Below, piece by piece: positions 23,746-32,215 of a stretch of 42,710 nt of DNA. Source of the DNA: Acidobacteriota bacterium. GTDB lineage: Bacteria > Acidobacteriota > Vicinamibacteria > Vicinamibacterales > CAVVIG01. The notes beneath the pieces are model-generated. The model saw only the letters and a program-made list of their open reading frames with translations, was not told the DNA's origin and ran no database searches. How positions within the stretch are numbered: position 1 is the first letter of the stretch; every line of letters starts with the position of its first letter. Location: NCBI GenBank assembly GCA_020850715.1, contig JADZED010000051.1:1-42710 (forward strand). The letters run 5' to 3'. A program made the position numbers and the translations under genes.

Positions 23746-25701
23746 GTGGCGCTCAGACCGGGAAGCCGCTCCGGCCGCGCTCGGCGATTCGAGCGGTCCC
23801 ATCGGGCCGCTGTCGTCACGCTCGTGCTCGCCGCGGCGTCTGCCGGCTACGCCGCGTACCGATGGCTCGGGAACCGGCCGCTCGTGCTCGCGCCTCGCGC
23901 GCCGCTCCTGCTCGGCCGCGTCGTCAACACCACCGGCAACGGCCTCTTCGACACAGCGCTCGATGCGGCGGTCGAGATCGCGATCCGACAGTCGCCGTAC
24001 CTCAACATCGTCCCGGCTTCGAGCGTTCGTGCCGCCTCAAAGGCGGAGGGCCTGCCGCCGGATCGGCAGGCCACGGCCGCGCCTGCGCCGGCGCTCTGCC
24101 GGCGGCTCGGGGCTGCGGCATCGATCGTCGGATCGGTGGCATCGAGCGGGCCAGGCTTCGTCGTGGCAATCGACGCGCGTGCCTGCGAGGACGGTCGATC
24201 GCTCGCGCACGCGGAAGCGGATGCGCCGGCGGAAGAGGCCGTCCTCGACGCGTTGAGCGTTGCGGCCGCCCGGGTGCGCGGGCGCCTCGGAGAACCGCGC
24301 GAGTCAATCGAGCGCTTCGGGGCGACCGTCCGCGCAGCGGCCACGGCGTCGCTGGATGCGTTGCAGGCGTACGCCGCCGGCGTCGCCGCGCTTGGAGCCG
24401 GCCGCAACGCCGACGCCATCAGCGAACTGAGCCGCGCGCTCGACCTCGACCAGGGGTTCGCACTGCCAGCCGCGCGGCTTGCCGCCGTGTACGCGGATCA
24501 GCACGATTCGCAGCAGGCGCAGCGCTACATGAAGCAGGCGTACGCCGCCGCCGGCTCGCTGACCGAACCCGATCGCCTCTCGGTCACGGCGGCCTACCAC
24601 GACATCGTCACCGGCCGGCTCGAGGAGGTCATCGCGACCTGCGAGACCTGGACGAAGACCTATCCCGACGATTGGGTGCCGCACCATCGCCTGTCGGCCG
24701 CGTACGCGCGCGCGGGCCGCATGAGCGAGGCACTGGCCGAGGCGCGCGACGCCGCGCGGCTCGCGCCCGGCGAGATTGAGGCGCACGAGCGGCTCGCGCG
24801 CACGCTCCTGGCGATGGATCGCGCAGACGACGCGCGGGCGGCGGTTCAGGAGGCAGAGGACGCAGGGCTCGATTCCACGCCGAACCGTACCCTGCTCTAT
24901 CGGCTCGCATTTGGTGACGGCGACCGTGCGGCCATGGATCGGCAGGTGCAGGCGGCCGCCGCGCGGCCCGACGGCTACCTGGTCACCGCCGAGGCGGCTC
25001 GCGCCGCCGCCGCCGCCGGCGAGCATGCGCGCAGCCGCCGCCTGTTCGCGCAGGCGATCGAGGGGGCCCGCTCGCTCGAGCGCGCGGATGATGCCGGCCG
25101 GCTCATGGCCGAGCGTGCCGTCGATGCGGCGCTGTTGGGTGAAATCGAGGTCGGCCGCCGCGACATGTTCGCATCGGTCGACCTCAGCACCGGCCCCGAC
25201 ACGCTCTGGATGGCGTCGCTGGCCGCGTCGCTGGCCGGCCTGACCTCGGAAGCCATTCAGCTCGCCGTCGGGTACGCCGGGGCGGTACCGCCGGCGCCCG
25301 ATGTCGTCGCCACTTTGCGACCAGTCCTCGAGGCCAGCATCGCGCTGTCACAGCACGATTCCAAGACCGCTGAGGAAGCGCTCGATCGCGCCGAAGCGTT
25401 CGCGGGCGCCGCCGGTCCGTGGGTGCCATACTTGCGCGGCCTCGCGGCGCTGGCGGACCAGCAACCGCTGCGCGCGGCCACGGCATTCCGCGCCGCGGCA
25501 GAGAGGCGCGTTCGCCAGCCCATCAGCGTGATACAGCCGCTCGCCCACCTGCAGCTCGCGCGCATCCTCCGCGCGTCAGGCGACATCGACGGCGCCCGGG
25601 AGGAATATGCCGACCTCGGGCGCGTCTGGAAGTCGGCCGATGCCGGCCTTCCTCTCGTCGCCGCATTCGCACGCGAAGCGGCAGCCGACTCCGCCCGCTG
25701 A
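23746..25701 (+). CDS. Membrane-anchored TPR protein resembling a kinase regulatory tail without kinase
   Basis: 651 residues. An N-terminal basic stretch and one transmembrane helix (AAVVTLVLAAASAGYAAYRWL) are followed by LLLGRVVNTTGNGLFDTALDAAVEIAIRQSPYLNIVPASSVR and LCRRLGAAASIVGSVASSGPGFVVAIDARAC, then about six TPR-like repeats (DALQAYAAGVAALGAGRNADAISELSRALDLD and onward). This order is the same as the region C-terminal to the kinase domain of acidobacterial PknB-type Ser/Thr kinases. Here the protein begins at the membrane helix, and no kinase gene is upstream. The GTG at 23746 lies nine bases after TAAAAT (23731-23736). Confidence 0.85.
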   Translation: MALRPGSRSGRARRFERSHRAAVVTLVLAAASAGYAAYRWLGNRPLVLAPRAPLLLGRVVNTTGNGLFDTALDAAVEIAIRQSPYLNIVPASSVRAASKAEGLPPDRQATAAPAPALCRRLGAAASIVGSVASSGPGFVVAIDARACEDGRSLAHAEADAPAEEAVLDALSVAAARVRGRLGEPRESIERFGATVRAAATASLDALQAYAAGVAALGAGRNADAISELSRALDLDQGFALPAARLAAVYADQHDSQQAQRYMKQAYAAAGSLTEPDRLSVTAAYHDIVTGRLEEVIATCETWTKTYPDDWVPHHRLSAAYARAGRMSEALAEARDAARLAPGEIEAHERLARTLLAMDRADDARAAVQEAEDAGLDSTPNRTLLYRLAFGDGDRAAMDRQVQAAAARPDGYLVTAEAARAAAAAGEHARSRRLFAQAIEGARSLERADDAGRLMAERAVDAALLGEIEVGRRDMFASVDLSTGPDTLWMASLAASLAGLTSEAIQLAVGYAGAVPPAPDVVATLRPVLEASIALSQHDSKTAEEALDRAEAFAGAAGPWVPYLRGLAALADQQPLRAATAFRAAAERRVRQPISVIQPLAHLQLARILRASGDIDGAREEYADLGRVWKSADAGLPLVAAFAREAAADSAR

Positions 25702-25842
25702 CTGTCGGTTTCGGCGGTGTAACCCCTGCACGCTTCACACGGCCCACCTCGACGAGCCGCCCGCAACTGGTTGTGCCGGCACGACCGGATGACGGGCACG
25801 CCGGTTGCGCCAACCGACAGGCGCAAACAAGAGAAAGCCCCA

Positions 25843-26082
25843 ATGACCGGAAACCAGAAGAGTTGGGATCGGCTGGAGCGCTGGCTCGAATCGCTGGCGC
25901 CCGGCGACGAGGTGGATATCGGCTCGGCCGCGGCGACGACCGGACTCGATGCGCAGACCTGTGATGTGGTGTTCACCGCGCTCGCCCGTGCAGACCTGTT
26001 CACGCGCAGATCCGACGGCACGTTCGTGCGACGGCGATTACCCGGCTTCGGATGGCCCACGCCTGGCACGGTGGAGCGTTGA
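25843..26082 (+). CDS. Small helical protein, possible winged-helix
   Basis: 79 residues beginning MTGNQKSWDRLERWLESLAPGDEVDIGSAAATTGLDAQTCDVVFTALARADLFTRR. The pattern, two helices then a small hairpin (RRSDGTFVRRRL), is compatible with a compact winged-helix domain. A weak GAGAAAG precedes the ATG. It overlaps the next ATG at TGATG, suggesting coupling. No family is recognised with certainty. Confidence 0.6.
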   Translation: MTGNQKSWDRLERWLESLAPGDEVDIGSAAATTGLDAQTCDVVFTALARADLFTRRSDGTFVRRRLPGFGWPTPGTVER

Positions 26083-26354
26083 TGCTGGCATCCATCGTGC
26101 TGCGAATCGGCGGGAAGGACGCGCCGCCCACGGCGGCCGGATCAACGTTGAGGATTCGGTTTCGCAACCTGCCGGAGAACCGGAAGGACATCGAGGGCTT
26201 CGATCTGCGTGCCTACCAGTCCGGTGGCGTCTACGACGTCGACGCGAGGCTCGCCGAGCTGCTGGTCGTGCTCAACTACGCCGAACTCGAGATGCGCCGC
26301 CAGCCCGACTGCGCCGACGACCGGCCCGGACGGGTCCCGGACCGCCGGCGCTGA
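26082..26354 (+). CDS. Unknown 90-residue protein coupled to the preceding gene
   Basis: 90 residues. The ATG at 26082 shares a base with the upstream stop. The middle reads LRIRFRNLPENRKDIEGFDLRAYQSGGVYDVDARLAELLVVLNYAEL: a short strand-rich region followed by a helix. The segment QSGGVYDVDARLAELLVVLNYA is reminiscent of small PilZ- or receiver-associated proteins, but I cannot name the family. There is no signal peptide. Confidence 0.55.
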   Translation: MLASIVLRIGGKDAPPTAAGSTLRIRFRNLPENRKDIEGFDLRAYQSGGVYDVDARLAELLVVLNYAELEMRRQPDCADDRPGRVPDRRR

Positions 26355-26469
26355 AGCGGTCCAGCCCCGGCGGCGCGGGTGCGCCGGCGCCCCGCGCAGG
26401 GCGGGACGTCAGGATGCCGTTCTTCGAACCGCGCCGAACCGCGCGAAGAAGGGAAGAAGGAGAGTGCAG

Positions 26470-26949
26470 ATGCCGAAAGCCAAGACCGCAGTTCCCGAAG
26501 GCTACCGCACCGTGACTCCGCATCTGGTGCTCGACAAGGCGGCCGAGATGATCGAGTGGTACAAGAAAGCGCTCGGCGCCGAAGTGCTCGCACGCGTCAA
26601 TGGGCCGGACGGATCGGTCATGCACGCCGAGCTGCGCATCGGCAACTCGAAGATCCTCGTCAACGATCCGATGGGGGGCCGCAAGGGGCCGAAGGCGTAC
26701 GGCGGATCGCCGGCGTCGCTCTGGCTGTACGTCGACGACTGCGACACGCTGTTCAACCGCGCCGTGGCCGCCGGCGCGACAATCGCGGCCTACGGCCAAC
26801 TGCAGGATCAGTTCTGGGGCGACCGGACGGGAGTGATCATCGATCCGAACGGATACGCGTGGACGATCGCCACCCACAAGGAGGATCCGACTCCGGACGA
26901 GATGCAGGCACGGCAGGCCGCATTCGCGAAACAGCTCGCGTCGCAATAG
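26470..26949 (+). CDS. VOC/glyoxalase-like protein (PhnB type)
   Basis: 159 residues of paired beta-alpha-beta-beta-beta modules: YRTVTPHLVLDKAAEMIEWYKKALGAEVLAR, SVMHAELRIGNSKILVNDPM, SLWLYVDDCDTLFNRAVAAGATI, and FWGDRTGVIIDPNGYAWTIATH. This matches the PhnB-like branch of the vicinal oxygen chelate fold. Members without full metal ligands may be binding proteins and not enzymes, so no reaction is assigned. AAGGAG lies about eight bases before the ATG. Its stop is only six bases from the convergent DUF2182 gene. Confidence 0.9.
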   Translation: MPKAKTAVPEGYRTVTPHLVLDKAAEMIEWYKKALGAEVLARVNGPDGSVMHAELRIGNSKILVNDPMGGRKGPKAYGGSPASLWLYVDDCDTLFNRAVAAGATIAAYGQLQDQFWGDRTGVIIDPNGYAWTIATHKEDPTPDEMQARQAAFAKQLASQ

Positions 26950-26955
26950 CGCTGC

Positions 26956-27780
26956 TCAGGCGATAACGCCCGCTGCCAGCCGCAGCCCGGCGACGATGAA
27001 CGCGACGCCAGCCGCGCGCGCGACCAGACGACCACGCGATGCGAGCTTTTCGACGAGCACCAGGATGGACAGTCCGGCGATCCAGGCGAGATTCATCACA
27101 CCGCCGACAAACAGCAGGAGCATCAGGGCCCAGCAGCAGCCGAGGCAGTAGGCGCCGTGCGACAGCCCCAGGCCGAACGAACCGGCGGCGTCGCGTCTGA
27201 AGCCGCCGTGATGCTGCAGGAACGACAGCGGCGACTGACAGTGCACCAGGCAGGTGTCCTTGAGCCGCGACCACTGGTAGAGGCCTGCGGCGATCAGCAC
27301 GGCGGCGCCGAACAGGTCGCTGGCGGCCGCCATCCCCGGCGTCAGCAGCGCGGCGCGCTCGAGGACCAACTGCGCGACGGTCGCGGCGAGCGCGAACAGC
27401 ACCCACGCGGAGAGATATCCGCCCGCGAACCAGCCGGTCGCCGCGAAGGGCCTGCCGTCGGAGACCGCCTGCCGCCCCACGCGCGCGTACAGCAGGATCA
27501 GCGGCGCGGCCGAGGGGGTCATCATGCCGATCATCATGACGGCCCACATCACGAACATCATCGCGAAGTCCAGGCCGGACCAGGGGACCGCGGCCGGAGC
27601 CATCGCCATCCGCACGCCGGTCGAGATCATGCGGGCGCCGCGCATGTCCATCCCGCCCATGTCCATGCCCCGCGCGAGGCCCAGGACGTAGACCCACGCG
27701 AGCACGGCGATCACGCCAAGCGCCGCGGCGACGATGGCACGGTCGCGGCGCAGCGCCTGTTCCAGCCGCGTCTCGCCCAT
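26956..27780 (-). CDS. DUF2182 membrane protein
   Basis: 274 residues with about six to seven membrane segments. A Met-rich loop (GMDMGGMDMRGARM) follows the first helix. The family motif MMFVMWAVMMIGMMTPSAAPLILLYAR comes next, and the later segments contain DTCLVHCQSPLSF and HGAYCLGCCWALMLL, placing Cys/His residues at the membrane. Such Met/Cys/His patterns suggest metal (copper) handling, but this is inference. It begins nine bases after the DUF1326 stop; the two are commonly adjacent in bacteria and should work together. Confidence 0.9.
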   Translation of the reverse strand: MGETRLEQALRRDRAIVAAALGVIAVLAWVYVLGLARGMDMGGMDMRGARMISTGVRMAMAPAAVPWSGLDFAMMFVMWAVMMIGMMTPSAAPLILLYARVGRQAVSDGRPFAATGWFAGGYLSAWVLFALAATVAQLVLERAALLTPGMAAASDLFGAAVLIAAGLYQWSRLKDTCLVHCQSPLSFLQHHGGFRRDAAGSFGLGLSHGAYCLGCCWALMLLLFVGGVMNLAWIAGLSILVLVEKLASRGRLVARAAGVAFIVAGLRLAAGVIA

Positions 27781-27788
27781 CCCGGCCG

Positions 27789-28424
27789 TCAGCGCACGAC
27801 GCCGCTCTGGCTCAGGTGAATGTTCGCAAACTGTCCGTAGCTGTCGGCGAGCTGCAGCGCGAACGGGCGCTCGGTCGTCGTCCAGCCGCGGCCGATCTCC
27901 GCGATCGAGTACTCGAACCCGTTCGGGAGATCGATCCGCGCGCGATGTTCCCTGCCGGTCACCGGATTCACGATCGGCTCGCCGCGCGTCTCGACGATCC
28001 CCGGCACCCGCAGCGTCGCGCGCCGGCCGTCGACGTCCACCTTGAAGTCGATCGGCGCGCTCAAGGGCTCGTGGAGCGTTTCGAGCGTCGGCTTGAAGAC
28101 CGAGAAGATCGTCGCTCCTGGCTCGGTGTCCTCGCCGGTCAGGATGCGCAGCAGCGCGCTGCGCTGCGCCGCGGTGGCGCGCTCGTCGAGGACAATCGCC
28201 GCCTCGCCGTGGCCCTCGTGGATCGGGCCGGGCCACCGGAACATGCCGACGAAACGCAGGCCGCCGAGCGGAGTGTCGCCATGAAAGCCGTCGTGGATCT
28301 CCATCGCGGCCACGGCCTGGCAGAACCCGTAGGTCGGCAGGCCGTTGAACTGGCAAGGGCACCCGTACGAGCAGTTGCAGTTGACGAACTCGCGGCCCTT
28401 GATGGTCCAGGAGGTGGTAGCCAT
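27789..28424 (-). CDS. DUF1326 protein
   Basis: 211 residues, no signal peptide. The N-terminus MATTSWTIKGREFVNCNCSYGCPCQFNG holds the four-cysteine C-x-C...C-x-C cluster diagnostic of DUF1326. The rest is beta-rich (RFVGMFRWPGPIHEGHGEAAIVLDERATAAQRSALLRIL, then a ligand-domain-like C-terminus). It is first in a two-gene unit with DUF2182. The ATG at 28424 lies six bases after TACACT (28431-28436) with no ribosome-binding site. Confidence 0.9.
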   Translation of the reverse strand: MATTSWTIKGREFVNCNCSYGCPCQFNGLPTYGFCQAVAAMEIHDGFHGDTPLGGLRFVGMFRWPGPIHEGHGEAAIVLDERATAAQRSALLRILTGEDTEPGATIFSVFKPTLETLHEPLSAPIDFKVDVDGRRATLRVPGIVETRGEPIVNPVTGREHRARIDLPNGFEYSIAEIGRGWTTTERPFALQLADSYGQFANIHLSQSGVVR

Positions 28425-28608
28425 GGGCAGAGTGTAGCGCCGATGGGCTGTCCGCGTTGCAGAATCGTCAGGCGGAACGCCTTCTCCCAAGGATCAGCTG
28501 GCTGGTCGACGACCGGCGCGCCGGCACCGCCGGGCTCGACCCAGGGCCTGCGGCGGCAGCCTCGCGGGCGGCACGCTTGGTGAACGCAACCGTAGGAGGA
28601 GGTTTGTC

Positions 28609-28827
28609 GTGAAGCGATTCTTCAAGTGGACGGCGATTGCCGTCTCGACCGCCGCCGGCGCCGCGCTGCTCTACCGCGGGGTCGCCGCCGCGCGTGTGCG
28701 GCTCGCGCGGGGGCTCGAGCGGGCGGAGCGAATCGCGACCGACGCACAGGCGGCCGTCGCGCGGACGGAAGAGGCGCTCGGCGAAACGGTGCAGACGGTT
28801 CGCGAGATCCGACAGACCCTCTCGTAG
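28609..28827 (+). CDS. Small membrane-anchored helical protein
   Basis: 72 residues starting at GTG 28609 with AGGAGG in the leader. One short membrane helix (WTAIAVSTAAGAALLYRGVAAA) is followed by a charged amphipathic helix with heptad character (LARGLERAERIATDAQAAVARTEEALGETVQTVREIRQ). The build resembles the YtxH-like genes at 12187-13289. It lies 22 bases upstream of the VTT/DedA-like gene and is probably co-transcribed. Confidence 0.6.
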   Translation: MKRFFKWTAIAVSTAAGAALLYRGVAAARVRLARGLERAERIATDAQAAVARTEEALGETVQTVREIRQTLS

Positions 28828-28849
28828 CGATCGGAGCGCGTACCCCGCC

Positions 28850-29443
28850 ATGGGGTTCACCGGCACGTTCAGCTTCGTCCTCACCTGGTGGGGCCTGCTG
28901 CTGGCATCGGGGCTCGATTCCACCATCTTCTTCTTCCTTCCCTTCGGCACCGACGCGCTCGTCGTGTACCTCGCGGCCCGGCATGGCGGATCGTTCTGGC
29001 TGTACCCGCTGCTGACGACAGGGGGGTCGGCGGCGGGCGCCGCGCTCACCTTCTGGATGGGCGTGCGCCTGGGGGAGCACCAGCTCGCGCGCTTCGTTCC
29101 AGAGCGCCGCCTCGCGTGGCTCAAGCACCGCGTCTCCAAGGCCGGCGCGACCGCGCTCGGGCTGGTCGCGCTGCTGCCCCCGCCGTTCCCGATGACGGCG
29201 TTCGTGCTGACCAGCGGCGCGCTCGACGTGGATCGCACGCGCTTCTTCGGCGCGCTGATCGCGGCGCGCGGCATTCGGTTCGGGCTCGAGGCATGGCTCG
29301 CCCGCCGGTACGGCGAAGGCGTCCTGCAGGTCATGGAGTCGGATCAGTTCTTGTGGGTCATCGGCGCGTTCCTCGTGATCGCCGTCGTCGGGACGGCGGT
29401 GTCGCTTGTCGCCATCTGGCGGCGGACGCGCCGGCGAGGTTGA
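28850..29443 (+). CDS. VTT/DedA-like (YqaA-type) membrane protein
   Basis: 197 residues with four to five hydrophobic stretches: FSFVLTWWGLLLASGLDSTIFFFLPFGTDALVVYLA, LYPLLTTGGSAAGAALTFWMGVRLGE, GLVALLPPPFPMTAFVLTSGAL and FLWVIGAFLVIAVVGTAVSLVAIW. The central re-entrant segment with LPPPFPMTAFVL and the GSAAGAALTFWMG helix fit the VTT (SNARE-associated) domain of DedA-like proteins, which include phospholipid scramblases and flippases. Exact substrate unknown. Confidence 0.82.
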   Translation: MGFTGTFSFVLTWWGLLLASGLDSTIFFFLPFGTDALVVYLAARHGGSFWLYPLLTTGGSAAGAALTFWMGVRLGEHQLARFVPERRLAWLKHRVSKAGATALGLVALLPPPFPMTAFVLTSGALDVDRTRFFGALIAARGIRFGLEAWLARRYGEGVLQVMESDQFLWVIGAFLVIAVVGTAVSLVAIWRRTRRRG

Positions 29444-29508
29444 ACGGCGAGGCACGCTGCCCGGGCGCCGCCGCGTGAAGACATTGCCGCCCGAAGCTCC
29501 TTGCGCAT

Positions 29509-29524
29509 TGGCACAAGAACTGCT
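29509..29524 (+). promoter_or_regulatory. Candidate sigma-54 promoter
   Basis: TGGCAC-AAGAA-CTGCT matches the -24/-12 pattern TGGCAC-N5-TTGCT with one substitution and the required GG-N10-GC spacing. It lies about 54 bases upstream of the beta-barrel gene at 29578, which has its own good ribosome-binding site. An NtrC-type activator is encoded at 13448-14860. Confidence 0.4.
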
Positions 29525-29577
29525 GAGGTGGCGCCGACGCCGGGAAACCGGCGAAACCCCGGCAACGAGGAGGCGCC

Positions 29578-30111
29578 ATGGACAATCTCGGGCTCGGATG
29601 TCGGATCTCCAGGTTCTCGGCTGTCGCGATGCTCTTCGCCGCGACGATGGTCAACCCCGCTGTGGCGCAGGAACGCCGCAGCCCCTCGGCAGAGCTCGCC
29701 GCCGGTTGGGTGGGCTTTGCCGACGACGGCATCGTCAGCGAGGGCCTGGTCGGAGTGGCGGCCCGATGGTATCTGTCCCCCCGAATCAGCGTAGGCCCGG
29801 AAGTCGTTCACCTGAGCGGCAACAGCCACAGCCACCTCATGGTCACCGGCAATCTGACCTGGGATCTGCTCGCGCCGGCGGCCGGCCGGCTGCCCCGGGC
29901 GACGCCATTTCTCGTCGCCGGCGGCGGATTGTTTCGAACGCGCGAGACCTTCCTCGCCGGCCCCTTCACGTCGAGCGAAGGCGCCTTCACCGCGGGAGGC
30001 GGCGTGAGAGCGCCGGTCGGCGAACGCGTCACGATCGGCATCGACGCGCGCGTCGGGTGGGAGCTGCACCTGCGCATCAATGGATCGATCGGCGTCCGGC
30101 TGAGGCGCTGA
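29578..30111 (+). CDS. Small outer-membrane beta-barrel protein
   Basis: 177 residues: signal peptide up to NPAVAQ, then alternating strands (SAELAAGWVGFADDG, GLVGVAARWYLSPRISVGPEVVHLSG, MVTGNLTWDLLAPA, PFLVAGGGLFRTRETF, AFTAGGGVRAPVGERVTIGIDARVGWELHLRINGSIGVRL). Length and strand count suit an eight-stranded OmpW/OmpA-type barrel. GAGGAGG precedes the ATG. A candidate sigma-54 promoter lies upstream, suggesting regulated expression. It stands alone before the M49 gene. Confidence 0.8.
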   Translation: MDNLGLGCRISRFSAVAMLFAATMVNPAVAQERRSPSAELAAGWVGFADDGIVSEGLVGVAARWYLSPRISVGPEVVHLSGNSHSHLMVTGNLTWDLLAPAAGRLPRATPFLVAGGGLFRTRETFLAGPFTSSEGAFTAGGGVRAPVGERVTIGIDARVGWELHLRINGSIGVRLRR

Positions 30112-30156
30112 ATCCAACCGGCGCGGGCGCGCCGGCTCACGTGCTAACGTGTCGCC

Positions 30157-32175
30157 ATGAGCTACGCACGATCCGTTCTGTTCCTGCTGGCCGCCGCGTG
30201 CGCGTGGCCCGCGACGGCGCAAACGCCTGCAGCATCAGCCCAGGCGGCCGGGCGCAAGTACCTCCTCGAGCGGGTGGACGATGCCGCCGTGGTGCAGCTG
30301 TACGCGGACGGCTTCGCCTCGCTGCCGCTTCGCGAGAAGACGCTCATCTGGCACCTGTCGCAGGCCGCCCTCGCCGGACGCGACATCTTCATCGACCAGA
30401 AGCACGCGCACGCGCTCGAGATGCGGAGCCTGATCGAGGCCGTCGTCGCACACCCGCAGGGCGTCGATCCCGCGGCGCTGGCCGAAGTGCAACGTTACGC
30501 GAAGCTCTTCTGGATCAACAACGGGCCGTACAACAACCTCACGGCGCGCAAGTTCGTCTTGAAGCTCGAGCCCGCGGCGTTCGCTGCCGCCGTTCGCACG
30601 GCCGTGCGGAACGGCGCCGTGGTTGCCACGCGGACGGGCGAATCGGTCGACGCGATGCTCGCTCGGCTCCAGGGCATGTTCTTCGACCCCGACGTCGATC
30701 CGATCGTCACCAACAAGACGCCGGGGGCGGGCAGGGACATCCTCCTCTCGAGCGCCAACAACCTGTACGTCGGCGTCACGCAGGCCGAAGCCGATGGCTT
30801 CAACAAGGCAGGCCTCGAAAAGCACGGCCTCAATTCGCGGCTCGTCAAGGAGGACGGCCGGCTGGTCGAGGAGGTCTACAAGATCGGCGGCCGCTACGGC
30901 GAGGAGCTCTCTGCGGTCGTCGGACATCTCGAGGCGGCGATCCCTTACGCGACGCCGTCGATGGCCACCGCCCTCCGGGCGCTCATCAAGTGGTACCGCA
31001 CCGGAGACGATGCCGATCGGGCGAGCTACGATATCGCCTGGGTGGCCGACAGGGATTCGCCCGTGGACACGATCAACGGGTTCATCGAGGTCTACCTCGA
31101 TCCGCGCGGCATCAAGGGGAGCTGGGAGGCGCTCGTCTTCTACGTGAACTCGGAGAAGACGGCGCGCATCAGGAAGTTCGCCGAGAATGCGCAGTGGTTC
31201 GAAGATCACATGCCCTACGCCGCCGAATTCCGCAAGCCGGCCGTCAAGGGCATCGTTGCCAACGCGATCGACGTCGTCGTCGAAACCGGCGACTCGGGGC
31301 CGGTGACGCCGGTCGGCATCAACCTGCCGAACGATCAGCGGATCCGGGAACGCTACGGGAGCAAGTCGGTCTCGCTGGCGAACGTGCGCGAGGGGTACGA
31401 CAATTCCGAGCCGGCATCGATGAAGACCGAGTTCTCTTGGACGCAGGAGGAAGCCGACCGCAGCGCGGCGTTCGGTCCCACGGGCGCGGAACTGCTGACG
31501 GAGATGCACGAGGTCGTCGGCCACGCGTCGGGGCGGCAGGCCGAGGGCTTCAAGGGCACGCCGCAGGAGGCCATCGGCGAATACTTCTCGGCGCTCGAAG
31601 AGGGGCGCGCCGACCTCGTCGGCCTCTACTTCATCGGCGATCCGAAGCTGGCCGAGCTCGGCATCGTGCCGGCGGCCGACCAGCCGTCGATCGCGCGGGC
31701 CGAGTACGAGGCCTACGTGCGCAACGTCCTCGTGCAACTGCGCCGCGTGCGCGAAGGGACGCAGATCGAGGAAGACCACATGCGCAACCGCCAGATGATC
31801 GTGCGATGGCTGATGGCGAACACGCCGGCCATCGAGACGCGCGAGCGCGGCGGCAAGACCTACTACGTGGTGACCGACGTGGAGGCGTTCCGCAGCGGCG
31901 TCGGGCGGCTGCTGGCCGAGATCCAGAAGATCAAGTCGACGGGCAACCGCGCCGCGGCCGGGCAGCTGTTCGACACCTTCGGCATCCACTTCGATCCGGC
32001 GCTGCGCGACCAGGTGGTGCGGCGCGTGGACGCGCTGGCGCTGCCGTCGTACACCGGCTTCGTGATGCCGAAGCTGACCGCGGTCCGGGGCGCGGACGGC
32101 GAGATCGCCGACGTGACGATCTCCTATCCGCTGGATCTGACGACGCAGATGCTGGAGTACTCGGGCGCGCGCTGA
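30157..32175 (+). CDS. Secreted M49-family dipeptidyl-peptidase III-like enzyme
   Basis: 672 residues. The signal peptide is SVLFLLAAACAWPATAQ. The M49 zinc motif is HEVVGH (H451, E452, H456; the family form is HELLGH with an extra residue relative to HExxH), and the second motif EEGRAD is at 481-486. FWINNGPYNNLTARKFV and YEAYVRNVLVQLRR are further family blocks. It should remove dipeptides or act on small peptides outside the cytoplasm. The ATG at 30157 follows TG-C-TAACGT (hexamer 30145-30150) by six bases and has no ribosome-binding site, so it is likely leaderless. Convergent with the sugar dehydrogenase gene. Confidence 0.92.
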   Translation: MSYARSVLFLLAAACAWPATAQTPAASAQAAGRKYLLERVDDAAVVQLYADGFASLPLREKTLIWHLSQAALAGRDIFIDQKHAHALEMRSLIEAVVAHPQGVDPAALAEVQRYAKLFWINNGPYNNLTARKFVLKLEPAAFAAAVRTAVRNGAVVATRTGESVDAMLARLQGMFFDPDVDPIVTNKTPGAGRDILLSSANNLYVGVTQAEADGFNKAGLEKHGLNSRLVKEDGRLVEEVYKIGGRYGEELSAVVGHLEAAIPYATPSMATALRALIKWYRTGDDADRASYDIAWVADRDSPVDTINGFIEVYLDPRGIKGSWEALVFYVNSEKTARIRKFAENAQWFEDHMPYAAEFRKPAVKGIVANAIDVVVETGDSGPVTPVGINLPNDQRIRERYGSKSVSLANVREGYDNSEPASMKTEFSWTQEEADRSAAFGPTGAELLTEMHEVVGHASGRQAEGFKGTPQEAIGEYFSALEEGRADLVGLYFIGDPKLAELGIVPAADQPSIARAEYEAYVRNVLVQLRRVREGTQIEEDHMRNRQMIVRWLMANTPAIETRERGGKTYYVVTDVEAFRSGVGRLLAEIQKIKSTGNRAAAGQLFDTFGIHFDPALRDQVVRRVDALALPSYTGFVMPKLTAVRGADGEIADVTISYPLDLTTQMLEYSGAR

Positions 32176-32215
32176 CAGCCGCGCGTCGCGCCGCCCGAGA
32201 CGCCGCGGCCGTCCG

